64,000 nt of DNA from Osedax fenrisi (GCA_964019155.1 OZ025241.1:11777628-11841627); one strand, 5' to 3'. Shown: positions 50,862-61,077, numbered from the stretch's first letter. Notes: generated by a model not told the origin, from the sequence alone. Numbers and translations are program-made.

Positions 50862-51179
50862 TTTTCAAATAGTTGAGTTTCAATGTATTATAATACATAT
50901 ATATTATATAGATTTTAATTAATATATATCAAGACAAATATTACCATTACAAATGTCTTTATGAATTTTATTAATTCAGATGAGTTTATATGTGGTCAAT
51001 TGTTAACATTTAATTTATAATGTTTATATAAATAATTATATAATGTAAAGTATACACTATAAAATATATATATATACTAATTATTGCTATATAATTATTT
51101 TGAGTGAGACAAAACAAATAAAGTGAGATACACAGCAAATAAAAACAAATAAAACTGTTTATGAATATAAAAATATGCT

Positions 51180-51535
51180 ATTAATATCAAATAAAACATA
51201 TACGTATTATGTACAATATGATATGATATATTGTGACAGTACGGTAGTCTGAAAGTTATATTTATGTGATAACATATTAATATGAACATATTATGAACAT
51301 AATATGTTGTCAAATAAATATGTGTATGACAATTATATTTGTGTGATAACATATTAATATGAATATATTATGAACATAATATGTTCATATTAATATGTTG
51401 TCAAATAAAAAGTTTTATGAAAATTATATATGTATGATAACATATTTATAGGATTATATTATGAACATAATATTAATCTGCAGAATCATATAAATATGTT
51501 CATATTATGAACATAATATGATCATATATGTATGT
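51180..51535. repeat. Cluster of AT-rich hairpins
   Basis: Repeated palindromes such as AACATATTATGAACATAATATGTT (24 bp; core TATTATGAACATAATA) and GAACATAATATGTTCATATT at about 51285-51510, in direct and inverted arrangement with TGTGATAACATATTAATATG. Non-coding. Confidence 0.6.
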
Positions 51536-51549
51536 TGTTGTTTACTGGG

Positions 51550-51775
51550 CAATTTATATTATTTTTGGATGTGTTATATTGAGTGGCTTTATTAGCGATA
51601 TTGGTATGTAGTTGGTAGTAAAGGTGGATTTATTGGCGGTATATATTGCCAGTGTTAATTCTCTTGGCGCAAGTATAATCATTAAGGTATAGGAATTGAT
51701 GAACCCACACCTTGCAAGTGATACGCCATTATCAATATGCGTATCATCAATATGAATTACATTTAACATTGATAC
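51550..51775 (-). mobile_element. tRNA-derived SINE, second family or copy
   Basis: On the minus strand a tRNA-like head has CGCATATTGATAATGGCGTA (A-box region, 51721-51742), an anticodon-like stem-loop CACTTGCAAGGTG, and GTGGGTTCATCAATTCC (B-box region, about 51691-51708). A unique body follows to about 51550. The anticodon-like loop would read TGC. The short ORF across it (51554-51769) is probably not a protein. Confidence 0.45.
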
Positions 51776-51966
51776 TTAACAAAATATATATTTTTTATTT
51801 TTTTTAAATTTAATATTAATTTTTATTAAATTTTGTATTAATTGTTATCGTGTAACTATTTATAATATACTTGTTACTATTTATAATGTTATCGTATCGC
51901 TTTATTTTATTTTCATTGTGTTAATATAATTATCTATTTTCTATGTATACAAGCTCGCCAATCTGA

Positions 51967-52005
<39 letters not shown>

Positions 52006-52007
52006 TA

Positions 52008-52473
52008 TGTTGTATATCTGTGTGTGTACTGCTAATGGATATGAGTATATAGATATGTATGTATGGATAACACCAGGTTCAAGGTTAAGGTTTATTAGTT
52101 ATGCAGAAACGGGGATATGGGAGATAGTGGATCAAGGAGTGTGGTGTGCTGACTGCCGAGTGTAGAAACCCGGGAGTTCTTATAGGGAGCGTGGAACGCA
52201 CGCCTATACGATTAATACCATATTAGGGAGTTATCGAGGAATGCGCGCGACTTCGATTGCGTAATATCGCGCGCGCTCACATTCCCGATAAGCGTGTGTT
52301 TGACAATAACAACTCATGGAATTAACCCAGCGTGGTACTTCGCATGTGTCTATATATGGGCACAAAATATACATGGGAATATAGATATATACGAGTATGC
52401 AATACTGCGTAGTATAACGTGATATGAATATATATATGATATAGGGGTATATGCATATATATGTATGTGTGTA

Positions 52474-52505
<32 letters not shown>

Positions 52506-52576
52506 GATATATATATATATATAATTGTGTATGCATGTATACAGACAACGTATATGCATAGGCAATATATATAACA
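52008..52576 (-). repeat. LTR (3' LTR of the Mag-type element)
   Basis: 569 bp, starts TGTTGTATATCTG and ends ATATATAACA on the plus strand. Compared with the other LTR it has one substitution (G at 52332 where 56765 has A) and four extra bases in a (TA)n run. On the element strand it contains AATAAACC (polyadenylation signal candidate, around 52090). Confidence 0.95.
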
Positions 52577-52590
52577 TCCCTCTTTGTTTA
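52577..52590 (-). promoter_or_regulatory. Polypurine tract
   Basis: On the element strand AAACAAAGAGGGA lies directly before the 3' LTR. This is the expected position and composition of the plus-strand DNA primer. Confidence 0.8.
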
Positions 52591-52598
52591 AACAAAAC

Positions 52599-55226
52599 TC
52601 AAGAGGCAATACCTAGGCGGTCGGGTGGATGTCGAACACGTGTGGAACGTCGTAATACGGGGGGCGTGTCCAACGGGTGTTCCGCGTGTGTAACGTGTTG
52701 TGTACACGGTAGTGTATCGGGAGGTACGGGGCGGATGTCGCGGCGGTTACGACGAATATGTGTTCCGGTTGCAGTACGAAGGTTGTAACTGCGAGGCTGT
52801 GGGCCACATTGTGCGATGGTCGCCAGTTTCCACGTGCGGGTTATCGGATCGCGGTATAGAACGTTGGAGTCTTCCGCGAGAGGGGGGAGTGGTTTCGGGT
52901 TTGGTGTGTCGTGGTAGCCTTTGGCTACTTCGCTGTTTCGCTCTAGCAAGTCTACGTGCGGTTGGTGCGTATCGTATACGCTGGGGAGTGGGGTCGAAAT
53001 CTTTCGATTGAAGAGCAGCTCGGCGGGGCTTTTATCGGAACCTCGGACAGGCGTGGCTCGGAGGAGCAGTAGGGCTTTCGGTACGTCTGTCGATTTCTTC
53101 ATACGGTCTTTCACGGTTTGTATCATGCGCTCAGCGAATCCGTTACACTGCGGGTGGTATGGGCTGCTGGTGAGATGGATGAAGTCCCACTGTAGGATGA
53201 AGGTCTTAAAGGCCTCTGACGAATAGTGACCGCCATTATCACTAATCAGCTTGTCAGGGATGCCGTGTTCTGAGAACAGAGTCTTTAGTCGTTCGATGAT
53301 CGCACGGCTTGTAACGGGGTTTGGCATTAAATAGATGAATGGAAACTTTGAATAGTAGTCGCAGATGATTAAGTAGGTTTCCTCCTTGTAGTAGAATAGA
53401 TCCGTCCCGACGTTCTGCCATGGGCGAGAAGGCGGGTCAATCGGCATCAGTGGTTCTTTTCTCTGACGAGGCTGGTTCTCCTGGCAGGCTCTGCAGCTGG
53501 CGACAGTCCGTGTGATATCCTGTCCTATGCCAGGCCAGTGAACGTGTGCGCGGGCGAGTGCCATAGTGTTAACGATTCCGAGATGCGGGACGTGTAACGT
53601 CTGTAGTATTGGGAGACGCGCGTTAGAGGGTATTAGTATTTGCTGACCTTTGAGTACAAGGCCGTCGTGTATGGTCAGCTCGTCTCTGAATGACCAATAC
53701 GGTCGTAGGTGTTTCTCAACGTGTCGGTGGTCTTTAGGCCAGCCATTTATGATGCGAGATTTCAGTGTATCGAATATCGGGTCTGCGTCGGTGGCTTCCC
53801 GTAGTTCGTCTATCTTCTTGATGCTGAACTGGACGGGCATGATCTGGATGTCTAATTCCATATGGTCGTCGTCATCGAGGAGTTGTCTTGAGAGGGCGTC
53901 TGCCAATAAGACGTCTTTGCCTGGTAAGTATGTGATATCGAAATCATATTGTTGGACGCGTAGGAGCATCCTTTGCAGCCGAGTTGGCGCGGCGTATAGG
54001 TTTTTACGAGAGATCATCTCGAGTGGTTTATGATCGGACTGTATAGTAAACCTGGTTCCATAGACGTAGTTATGGAATCTTTCGCATCCGAAGACCACTG
54101 CCAACATCTCTCTTTCGATATTAGCGTATCGTTTTTCGGCAGGACTTAGTGTCTTGGATGCGAAAGCGATGGGCTTTCCGTTTTGGAGTAGGGTTGCACC
54201 TAACCCAAGGCCTGATGCGTCTACCTGGACAGTTGTCTTGTCCTTCGGGCTGTAGTACGCCAGTGTTGCCTCTGAACAGATACGTTCCTTCACGTTCTTG
54301 AAGGCCTGTTCGTGTGATGCCGTCCATTGGTAGTCGACGTCTTTCTTCAATAGCTCACGTAGTGGTGTGGCATGGTGTGCTAGGTCCTTAGTAAAGGGAG
54401 ACATGTAAGTAGCAATACCGAGAAACTCACGTAAGGCTTGAGGATTCTCCGGGCTGGTGATCTGCTTGATGGCCAGTATTCGCGCCGGGTCTGGATGTAC
54501 TCCGTCTTTATCGAATCGTAGGCCGAAGAACGTCAGGCTGGAAGTCTTTATAGCGCATTTCTCCTCATTGAAGACTAGGCCATGTTTTCCCGCTGTCTCC
54601 ATCAGGTGTCGCAGGTTGTCGTCGTGCTCTTGTTCGGTGTTTCCGAATACACCGACATCGTCTGCAATACCGATGGTCCCTGGACAGTACTCCAGTATCC
54701 TGTCCATTCGTTCCTGGAAGACGTCCTGGCTTAGGTTCAGACCGAATGGCAATCGGCAAAATCGGTATCTACCGAATGGGCTATTGAATGTTGTTAAGAT
54801 GCTCGAGGCATGGTCTAGGTGTACAGACCAGTACCCCGAGCGGGCATCGAGTTTAGAGAAAACCTGGGCGCCTCCGAGATGGTGCGTTATCTCTTCCAGC
54901 GTTTTCGTGGCGTAGTGTGGTCTCTTGATCGCTTTGTTAAGGTCTTTAGGGTCGAGGCAGATTCGTATCTTTCCGTTCGACTTCCTGCTGTATACCAGAC
55001 TGGATACCCAATCAGTAGGCTCGTGAACTCGTGTGATGACGTTCAGCTTCTCCATCTGGTCTAGCGTGTCCTTCACTTCGTTTCTCAGTGCAATTGGACA
55101 TCTCCGTGGTGCGTGTACGACCGGCTGTACAGTGGGGTCGACAACAATTCTGTAAGATCCTTCAAAGTTACCTAATGGAGCAAAGCAGTTAGGGTATGCA
55201 CGGGTTAGTTCCGTGATATTGGCTAG
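52599..55226 (-). CDS. Mag-type pol: reverse transcriptase, RNase H, integrase
   Basis: In frame after the TGA at 55227. RT: SKLDARSGYW (about 54830-54860), LPFGLN, and the catalytic motif IADD (about 54655-54675; IADD instead of YxDD is usual in Mag elements). RNase H: QVDASGLGLGATL (about 54195-54230), EREMLAVVFGCE. Integrase: zinc-binding H..H..C..C (LHVPHLG to SCRACQ, about 53475-53610), then D (GTDLFYY, about 53400), D (SDNGGHYSS, about 53240) and E (GFAERM, about 53130). The end has a basic RRSTRVRHPPDRLG tail. All catalytic residues are visible. The first Met in this block (55076) is internal, so expression depends on the upstream frame. The end lies 8 bp before the PPT. Confidence 0.9.
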   Translation of the reverse strand, partial: LANITELTRAYPNCFAPLGNFEGSYRIVVDPTVQPVVHAPRRCPIALRNEVKDTLDQMEKLNVITRVHEPTDWVSSLVYSRKSNGKIRICLDPKDLNKAIKRPHYATKTLEEITHHLGGAQVFSKLDARSGYWSVHLDHASSILTTFNSPFGRYRFCRLPFGLNLSQDVFQERMDRILEYCPGTIGIADDVGVFGNTEQEHDDNLRHLMETAGKHGLVFNEEKCAIKTSSLTFFGLRFDKDGVHPDPARILAIKQITSPENPQALREFLGIATYMSPFTKDLAHHATPLRELLKKDVDYQWTASHEQAFKNVKERICSEATLAYYSPKDKTTVQVDASGLGLGATLLQNGKPIAFASKTLSPAEKRYANIEREMLAVVFGCERFHNYVYGTRFTIQSDHKPLEMISRKNLYAAPTRLQRMLLRVQQYDFDITYLPGKDVLLADALSRQLLDDDDHMELDIQIMPVQFSIKKIDELREATDADPIFDTLKSRIINGWPKDHRHVEKHLRPYWSFRDELTIHDGLVLKGQQILIPSNARLPILQTLHVPHLGIVNTMALARAHVHWPGIGQDITRTVASCRACQENQPRQRKEPLMPIDPPSRPWQNVGTDLFYYKEETYLIICDYYSKFPFIYLMPNPVTSRAIIERLKTLFSEHGIPDKLISDNGGHYSSEAFKTFILQWDFIHLTSSPYHPQCNGFAERMIQTVKDRMKKSTDVPKALLLLRATPVRGSDKSPAELLFNRKISTPLPSVYDTHQPHVDLLERNSEVAKGYHDTPNPKPLPPLAEDSNVLYRDPITRTWKLATIAQCGPQPRSYNLRTATGTHIRRNRRDIRPVPPDTLPCTQHVTHAEHPLDTPPVLRRSTRVRHPPDRLGIAS

Positions 55227-55736
55227 TCAACTTGACTTGTTGAACGCGCAATGCATAGTTACTAATTTTAGCGCTATACTCGATGGGAATCCTAGGAGTA
55301 TAGGCCCTGGCGTGTCAACGACATAGAACGTTGCTTTCGTTTGGTTCCGCCCAGAACTAATCGTTAGTTCGAATTTCCCGTATTGTTGAAGAGCTGACCC
55401 ATCGTATACCGAGAGACATGTGTTGTTCTTCTGTAGATGTGGTCTGTCGGAATCTAGGGGATACATTTTATTAAACGTGCGTATGGGTAATAGGTTACCC
55501 TGTGCACCAGTGTCTACTTTGGCGCGGAGGTATGCATTGCGGCCGTGGTAGCTGAAGCAGACATCCGTGAATGCCTCGTCTCGCGATGTTACGGTGTCAA
55601 ATACGACCTTGTCGAACGTCTCCTTCTTGATCTCATGGTGTCGATGTTGTGTAGTAGGCTTTCTTGATCGACACTTAGCGGCCCAGTGGCCTTTCTGTTG
55701 GCAGTTGAAGCACCTGGCTGTACGGGCGGGGCATGA
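55227..55736 (-). pseudogene. Nucleocapsid knuckle 2 and aspartic protease, between two stops
   Basis: Same frame as gag and RT, bounded by TAA (55737-55739) and TGA (55227-55229). It begins with the second knuckle CFNCQQKGHWAAKC (C-x2-C-x4-H-x4-C). The protease follows, with VDTGAQGNLLP (active site, about 55495-55517) and LLGFPSSIAL. Without readthrough of the upstream TAA it would not be made. Confidence 0.8.
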
Positions 55737-56441
55737 TTATTTACCTATATGGGATCTAGTACAGTTCGGACAAGTGTAGCCGGAGGACGATGACTGAGCT
55801 GAAGTCGATGGTGAGTTCGTGTCGTAGTTCCTTCTCGGTGTGGGATTCCTTCGTATCTGGTTCACTGAGGTGTGTGCGGGGTTTCCCTGTCGGAATGTCG
55901 CGATATCTGCGAGTTTCGCTTCATGTGCGCGTGCGTGTTGCAGCGCATTATCTAAGGACATGGACTTGCCTTGAGTCAGCATCCAATCTTGGACTGCATT
56001 GTCGCGTATGCCATATATGAGTTGCTCGGTTAAGCGCTGTTGTACTTCCGTGTTATCACGGAAGTCACATTTTTGGCTTTGCAGCCTTAACCTTGTTATA
56101 TATGCATCGACGGGTTCCTCTCTTTCTTGCTTCAATCTCTGAAGGTTTATTCTGGATAGCCAGAAGTTTGTTCTTGGTTCAACGTATTCTCTCAGATACG
56201 CCCAAAGTGTAGTCAGATTCTTCTGGCTGTCTTCTACATCCCATGCGTTGTAGATGTCGCGACCGGTTCTACCTAGCCAAAGGAGCACATAAGCTAACCT
56301 AGCTGCCTCCTTTGCTGTACTGATAGGGCCGATGAACGCTAGCTCAGACTGCAGCTTGAATTCTGCCAGCTCTGACGAAAGATTGTCGGACATCCAGTCG
56401 AACGATGGTGTTGGAAACTGTGGGTTGTAACTTGCCACCAT
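55737..56441 (-). CDS. Mag-type gag (capsid and first zinc knuckle), ends at a TAA inside the knuckle
   Basis: 234 residues. The retrotransposon-gag fold region is visible from about residue 15 to 165 (LWLGRTGRDIYNAW, WLSRINLQRLKQEREEPVDA, LIYGIRDNAVQDWML). It is followed by a Ser/Asn-rich linker and CPNCTRSHIGK, the first half of a knuckle whose last Cys lies after the stop. The ATG straddles the LTR/PBS junction, using the last base of the LTR, so there is practically no leader. It forms the virus-like particle shell in the cytoplasm. Confidence 0.85.
   Translation of the reverse strand: MVASYNPQFPTPSFDWMSDNLSSELAEFKLQSELAFIGPISTAKEAARLAYVLLWLGRTGRDIYNAWDVEDSQKNLTTLWAYLREYVEPRTNFWLSRINLQRLKQEREEPVDAYITRLRLQSQKCDFRDNTEVQQRLTEQLIYGIRDNAVQDWMLTQGKSMSLDNALQHARAHEAKLADIATFRQGNPAHTSVNQIRRNPTPRRNYDTNSPSTSAQSSSSGYTCPNCTRSHIGK
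56423..56440 (-). promoter_or_regulatory. tRNA primer-binding site
   Basis: Immediately after the 5' LTR on the element strand the sequence is TGGTGGCAAGTTACAAC. The leading TGG pairs with tRNA 3' CCA. The cognate tRNA is not assigned. It overlaps the first gag codons. Confidence 0.7.
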
Positions 56442-57005
56442 GTTGTATATCTGTGTGTGTACTGCTAATGGATATGAGTATATAGATATGTATGTATGGA
56501 TAACACCAGGTTCAAGGTTAAGGTTTATTAGTTATGCAGAAACGGGGATATGGGAGATAGTGGATCAAGGAGTGTGGTGTGCTGACTGCCGAGTGTAGAA
56601 ACCCGGGAGTTCTTATAGGGAGCGTGGAACGCACGCCTATACGATTAATACCATATTAGGGAGTTATCGAGGAATGCGCGCGACTTCGATTGCGTAATAT
56701 CGCGCGCGCTCACATTCCCGATAAGCGTGTGTTTGACAATAACAACTCATGGAATTAACCCAGCATGGTACTTCGCATGTGTCTATATATGGGCACAAAA
56801 TATACATGGGAATATAGATATATACGAGTATGCAATACTGCGTAGTATAACGTGATATGAATATATATATGATATAGGGGTATATGCATATATATGTATG
56901 TGTGTATATATGTATATATATATATATATATATAGATATATATATATATATAATTGTGTATGCATGTATACAGACAACGTATATGCATAGGCAATATATA
57001 TAACA
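56441..57005 (-). repeat. LTR (5' LTR of the Mag-type element)
   Basis: 565 bp, nearly identical to 52008-52576. It holds the promoter; several TA-rich TATA-like sequences make the exact TATA box unclear. Confidence 0.95.
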
Positions 57006-57012
57006 ATATATA

Positions 57013-57450
57013 CAGTAAACTCTTGGTAAGTCAGACTAATGTTAAGTCGGGCTTCTCGATAAGTAGGACAAATATAGTTAGTTTGGTTGGATTTGTATCT
57101 AGTTCCATGTTAAATTAATCGAATAATCCGGATAAGTTGAATTGGATAGGTCCGACTTTTATTTAAGTCAGATACATATTATTGTCATTTTTATGATTTT
57201 TATACTGGATAAGTCGGACTTTTTATAAATTGTCAGAAATTTTTACTTTAAATAATGAATATTATAATTTGAGTAAGTAATATTATTGAATACAACATGT
57301 TATATTGTTGGTTGTTGCATAATTCCACATTTCGGTGACACTTTAATTCACGCTGCGCATCTCATATCGTATTTACATGTCATTCTGAATCTCGGATAAG
57401 TCGGACACCTTTCCCGATCCCTTGCATGTCCGACTTTCGGGAATTGACTG
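57013..57450. mobile_element. pogo-like MITE, 438 bp
   Basis: Left end CAGTAAACTCTTGGTAAGTC; right end, reverse-complemented, CAGTCAATTCCCGAAAGTCG; flanked by TA. Internal GGATAAGTCGGACTTTTT and related words are diverged copies of the TIR motif. CAGT..CTC..TAAGTCGGAC ends are typical of pogo/Tigger-type Tc1/mariner elements. No transposase frame. It sits directly beside the Mag-type element. Confidence 0.75.
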
Positions 57451-57901
57451 TATATATATTAATATATATATATATATGCAATAAAACATGTACTACTAGT
57501 GTAGCGTATAGTATATGTATATAACAAAAAGTTAAATTCATTGAATAGCTTTACATTTATAATACTTTGAATGGATATTTTATTGCTATTTCATCATGTA
57601 CAATGTACATTGTACATGCATTCCATGCTTATTACTGTAATACATTAATGAATCTTTAAACATAAATATACATATACATGTATGTATATATATATATATA
57701 TATATATATTTTTCGGACAATGGTTAGTTAATAACCAGAGCCAATTATCCCATTTATTAGCGAAAACATATTAATACAAATATGACGAAGTAGGCAAGGG
57801 AGAGGCCAGGTAATTAAGGATTTTACAATAATCCATTGCAGCAGTATTTGCGATAAATATTTAGACTGCCTGTCATGACACGAATACTGAGTAGCGTAAT
57901 A

Positions 57902-59250
57902 TCATGCTTCCTCAGGCCTAACGAATATAGCTTTAGACGTTAGGGATGAGGGTATACCACGCCAGTTCCAACAAGAGGCACGTAGTTTAGCCTGCTTTGC
58001 ACCAGTAAGTTGTTTTTCGTAGGAGAGTATTTCAGGTTTGTTATAGTAGTCAGTTTTGTGTCGGTAATTAGTATCGGTATCTATTGTATCAGTTGAGATT
58101 TGCGTATCTATAATATAAACAATGTCATTTCGGTAAGCCAGTAAGTCAGGTTTGCGTAAGCCAAGTTGTGTTCGTATGTGTGGTTCCAGTATAGTTGTAA
58201 ATTTTTACTTATTAAGTAGAGTGATTAAAAGAGCGTTAACATAATTATGCCTGTGAATAATGTTATTATAATTAAATCTACAGGTCTGCATAATATGATT
58301 TAGGCAGTCATATTTATAATTACACCCTCGCCTTAAACAGTTTGTATTTAAACTTGGAAACATACGTTTACATCTGTAATGTGTATATAGTAGACCGTGC
58401 TTTAACTTTACCATATCTACAAAATCGCGACCAGAAAACATCTTTATAGGAGCAGTTATCCAATTATTAATAAAAGGACTATGCGTGCCTAATTCTAAAC
58501 CCTTGCCATCGACAGAATTAAATAAATATATTGAATGATATGTATTTATGGAGGTGTTATCAATAAACGTGTATTCATCGTATACTCGAGGTGTAGACCA
58601 TTTTAGAATAACACTATCGGGAAGAGTTTGAATAATAGTGTCATCATTCCTTCTAATGGATGAAATCCTTTTTAGCCGCAGCACCGGTATTGCCAGAAAA
58701 AGACGAGTGATAGCTATCCCACCGACACTACTAGGTGCGTAGAATATACCGTGAAGTATCTGAAGGTAGTCGAAGCCAACGTCTGACGAACGCTCGAATA
58801 CTTCTGTCCATCGTTTTTAATGAATTTAAATAGACGTTAGAGAAAGTCAAGGTATGAAGCATACTTGGAATTAGATGATTTTTGAGCATAAACAATTTTT
58901 GTTGGGGTTTTAGATTAGATTTAGATATTGCCAAGAGTTCGATGTGAGGTCATCATTAATTGAATTATTTTTATTATCCAAAGCGCCTATGTTGATGCCA
59001 AGATATCTATAAGTGTCTTCTATATTTAGCGCTTTAATTGTAGAATTATCAATAGATATAAAACTATATGGTTTACATATCCATTGTTTTTTCTTTGGGT
59101 TAATAATTATATTCAATGTAGAGCATTTTGATTTGTTAACGTTTAACCCACATTGAGCTAGTCTAAATAAAACATGATCAACTTGATATTGCATCATTAC
59201 ATCATCTTTCGCAAATAAAACCAGATCATCTGCAAAGCCATATGGCTTAT
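57902..59250 (-). pseudogene. R2-clade ORF, C-terminal part (RT end, knuckle, RLE), frameshifted
   Basis: A shift near 59240-59250 moves the frame into GFADDLVLFAKDD (catalytic FADD, about 59221-59240) and the block 58910-59197 (NVNKSKCSTL, YRYLGINIG). A second shift leads to 58731-58934 (FVRRWLRLP), and a third to 58205-58684, with CLRRGCNYKYDCLNHIMQTC (the R2 Cys-Cys-His-Cys knuckle). TAA at 58205 is in frame with the last part, 57902-58204. That part encodes the RLE: LRKPDLLAYR and VYIIDTQIS match the PD..(D/E)xK nuclease core, ending IFVRPEEA and TGA. Catalytic motifs remain recognisable. Confidence 0.8.
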
Positions 59251-61077
59251 TGTACTATTTCCTTGTAAATTAATACTACCTGGCATATTATCAGTTACAT
59301 AATCTATAATGGAGTTAAAAAGAGCGGGAGACATTGGGTCACCTTGTTTTACTCCACGATTGACTGGTATACTAGGTGATACTCCATTTTTATATTTTAA
59401 TTGAGTTGAAAAATCAGAATAAGTATGCATGATATAACTTGTATACATTTTAGGAGTCCCTACTCTTTCGGCTAATGCAACAATTGAGTTGTGAGATACC
59501 GTATCAAAAGCTCTAGAAACATCCAACAAACACATCTTTAATGGGCGTAATGCATTTTTATGCTGATATATAATAGATTTAAGTAAAAAGATATTCTCAG
59601 CAATACCATCACGTCGAACAAAAGTTTTTTGCCGTGGATTAAGACTAATTGTGTTTTCAATTCTGCGTGCCAACATTTTATGGAAAAGTCTACAGAATAT
59701 CGATGACATAGTTATCGGACGATAATGGGACGGCTCAGTACTGTGCTTAGTTTTAGGGATTAAAGTAGTTAGGCCTAATTTAAATGCGGAAGGTGCAGTC
59801 GATGATATGAGATCAATATTAAAGTGAGCTGTTATATTATTTAGACCAATTTTAGTTAAATCGCATTTTTTAAGACCATCTATTCCCGGGGCGCCGTCGT
59901 GTAATGTGCCGTAACATGACTTTACTTCGTTTATCGTAATTGGATGTATATATGCATTACTATTATTAACAAATAAGTGGTTGAATGGAATAGATGGCTT
60001 ACTTATTAACTCACTCCAATATTTAAATTGTAAATCGATTGGAATTTCTTTAATTTCTTTTGTAATATCTTCGCCGTCGAAAATAGATTTAGCGAGCCTG
60101 GATCTATTTTTAGAATACATTTGTTGCGTTTTAGAAAATAATAAACACCTTTGTTTACGCTTAACATTTCTATTTGATTGCACGCCTATATTATCATTAC
60201 ATTGTGTATTGTTAGAAATAATATTGTTACGTAATATTTTTGTTTTTTTTTTAGATTGAACTATAGATGAATTAATTAATTGTTCATAATCTAGGTCTAT
60301 TAGATTTTGAATATTGTCGAAATTAAAATTCTGTATATGTAATTGTAAACTAGGTAATATGTATTTGCTAGGGTGTAAATCTAAGATATATTGTAAAATA
60401 TTTGTTTTATTAGTTAAATCAATTTTGTTTTGTGATCTAGGACCTGTAGATAAATCATAACAATAGCTATTCGAGACATTAGAATTAATCGTTTCGCATG
60501 GTTGCGTGTCATTAATAGTGTTTGTATGAATGTTGTTATTATGTAAAATGTTAGTTTGTATATTGCCAATGTAATCTGATAAATGTGGTGTATCTAAATG
60601 TATGGGCAAAGTGTCATTAGGGTCATAGTTAGTACTGTTAGTATCAGTAATGTTATCAGTATCGTATGTATCTTCAGTATCGTTATTGGGATTGTTAGTT
60701 AGTAGATTGTCTATGTGCAAAACAGGCTGTACAATATGATTTATATTAACGTATGTCTGGAGTGATCGAACCAGAGATATGTACTTCGCAGATGACCGAT
60801 GAGTTGTGATAGCCTGTAGAGACCTCTCAGTAAACTTCTCCGCTATCTCCTTATTGATTGGAAACCTCTTCGAGTCAATTTCGATTAACGCAAGCTTTCT
60901 CGAGACGCCTTCAGACCAACGCTGTCTCGACTGGGACGTGATGTTGTTTACTATTGTATCTGTGTACTCAATATGGTATGCATGTGCATGCATACGTCGA
61001 CGATGAATAGCAAGTCCACGAGTACCCTTGAACTGCTTACAACAGGTTATGCAATATCCTTCATTGGGTTGATCCAT
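59197..61077 (-). CDS. R2-clade ORF, N-terminal zinc finger, Myb-like domain and RT
   Basis: A 626-residue frame from an ATG at 61077. C2H2 finger C9, C12, H25, H30. Myb-like target-DNA-binding segment about residues 52-97 (RWSEGVSRKLALIE..FTERSLQAITTHR). A long Asn/Asp/Thr-rich linker of low complexity, more AT-rich than the RT. RT from about residue 370: YRPITMSSIFCRLFHKMLA, LKMCLLDVSRAFDTVSH (motif A), NRGVKQGDPMSP (motif B). One zinc finger only is the R2-D-like arrangement (R2-A types have three). The frame is lost just before FADD. The finger and Myb domains would bind the insertion target; here rDNA is not the target. Confidence 0.85.
   Translation of the reverse strand: MDQPNEGYCITCCKQFKGTRGLAIHRRRMHAHAYHIEYTDTIVNNITSQSRQRWSEGVSRKLALIEIDSKRFPINKEIAEKFTERSLQAITTHRSSAKYISLVRSLQTYVNINHIVQPVLHIDNLLTNNPNNDTEDTYDTDNITDTNSTNYDPNDTLPIHLDTPHLSDYIGNIQTNILHNNNIHTNTINDTQPCETINSNVSNSYCYDLSTGPRSQNKIDLTNKTNILQYILDLHPSKYILPSLQLHIQNFNFDNIQNLIDLDYEQLINSSIVQSKKKTKILRNNIISNNTQCNDNIGVQSNRNVKRKQRCLLFSKTQQMYSKNRSRLAKSIFDGEDITKEIKEIPIDLQFKYWSELISKPSIPFNHLFVNNSNAYIHPITINEVKSCYGTLHDGAPGIDGLKKCDLTKIGLNNITAHFNIDLISSTAPSAFKLGLTTLIPKTKHSTEPSHYRPITMSSIFCRLFHKMLARRIENTISLNPRQKTFVRRDGIAENIFLLKSIIYQHKNALRPLKMCLLDVSRAFDTVSHNSIVALAERVGTPKMYTSYIMHTYSDFSTQLKYKNGVSPSIPVNRGVKQGDPMSPALFNSIIDYVTDNMPGSINLQGNSTISHMALQMIWFYLRKMM

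Larger units (their letters stand above)
52008..57005 (-). mobile_element. Complete Mag-type Ty3/gypsy LTR retrotransposon
   Basis: LTR-gag-pro-RT-RNaseH-integrase-LTR on the minus strand, 4,998 bp, inserted in a (TA)n tract with ATATA on both sides (target duplication, uninformative in TA). LTR termini are TG..CA. One frame runs from 56441 to 52599, broken only at 55737 (TAA) and 55227 (TGA). Base composition is near 50 % GC against about 20-25 % around it. The Mag assignment rests on IADD in place of YxDD, the gag zinc-knuckle layout and the RxSTRxRxPPDRLG tail; it is an inference. Confidence 0.9.

Noticed and set aside
52231..52609. Tyr/Ile-rich ORFs in and near the LTRs
   Set aside because: They translate the (TA)n part of the LTR and repeat in the second LTR.
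52525..56020. Plus-strand ORFs of 60-150 codons across the Mag-type element
   Set aside because: Antisense shadows of the GC-rich gag-pol frame; no domain recognised.
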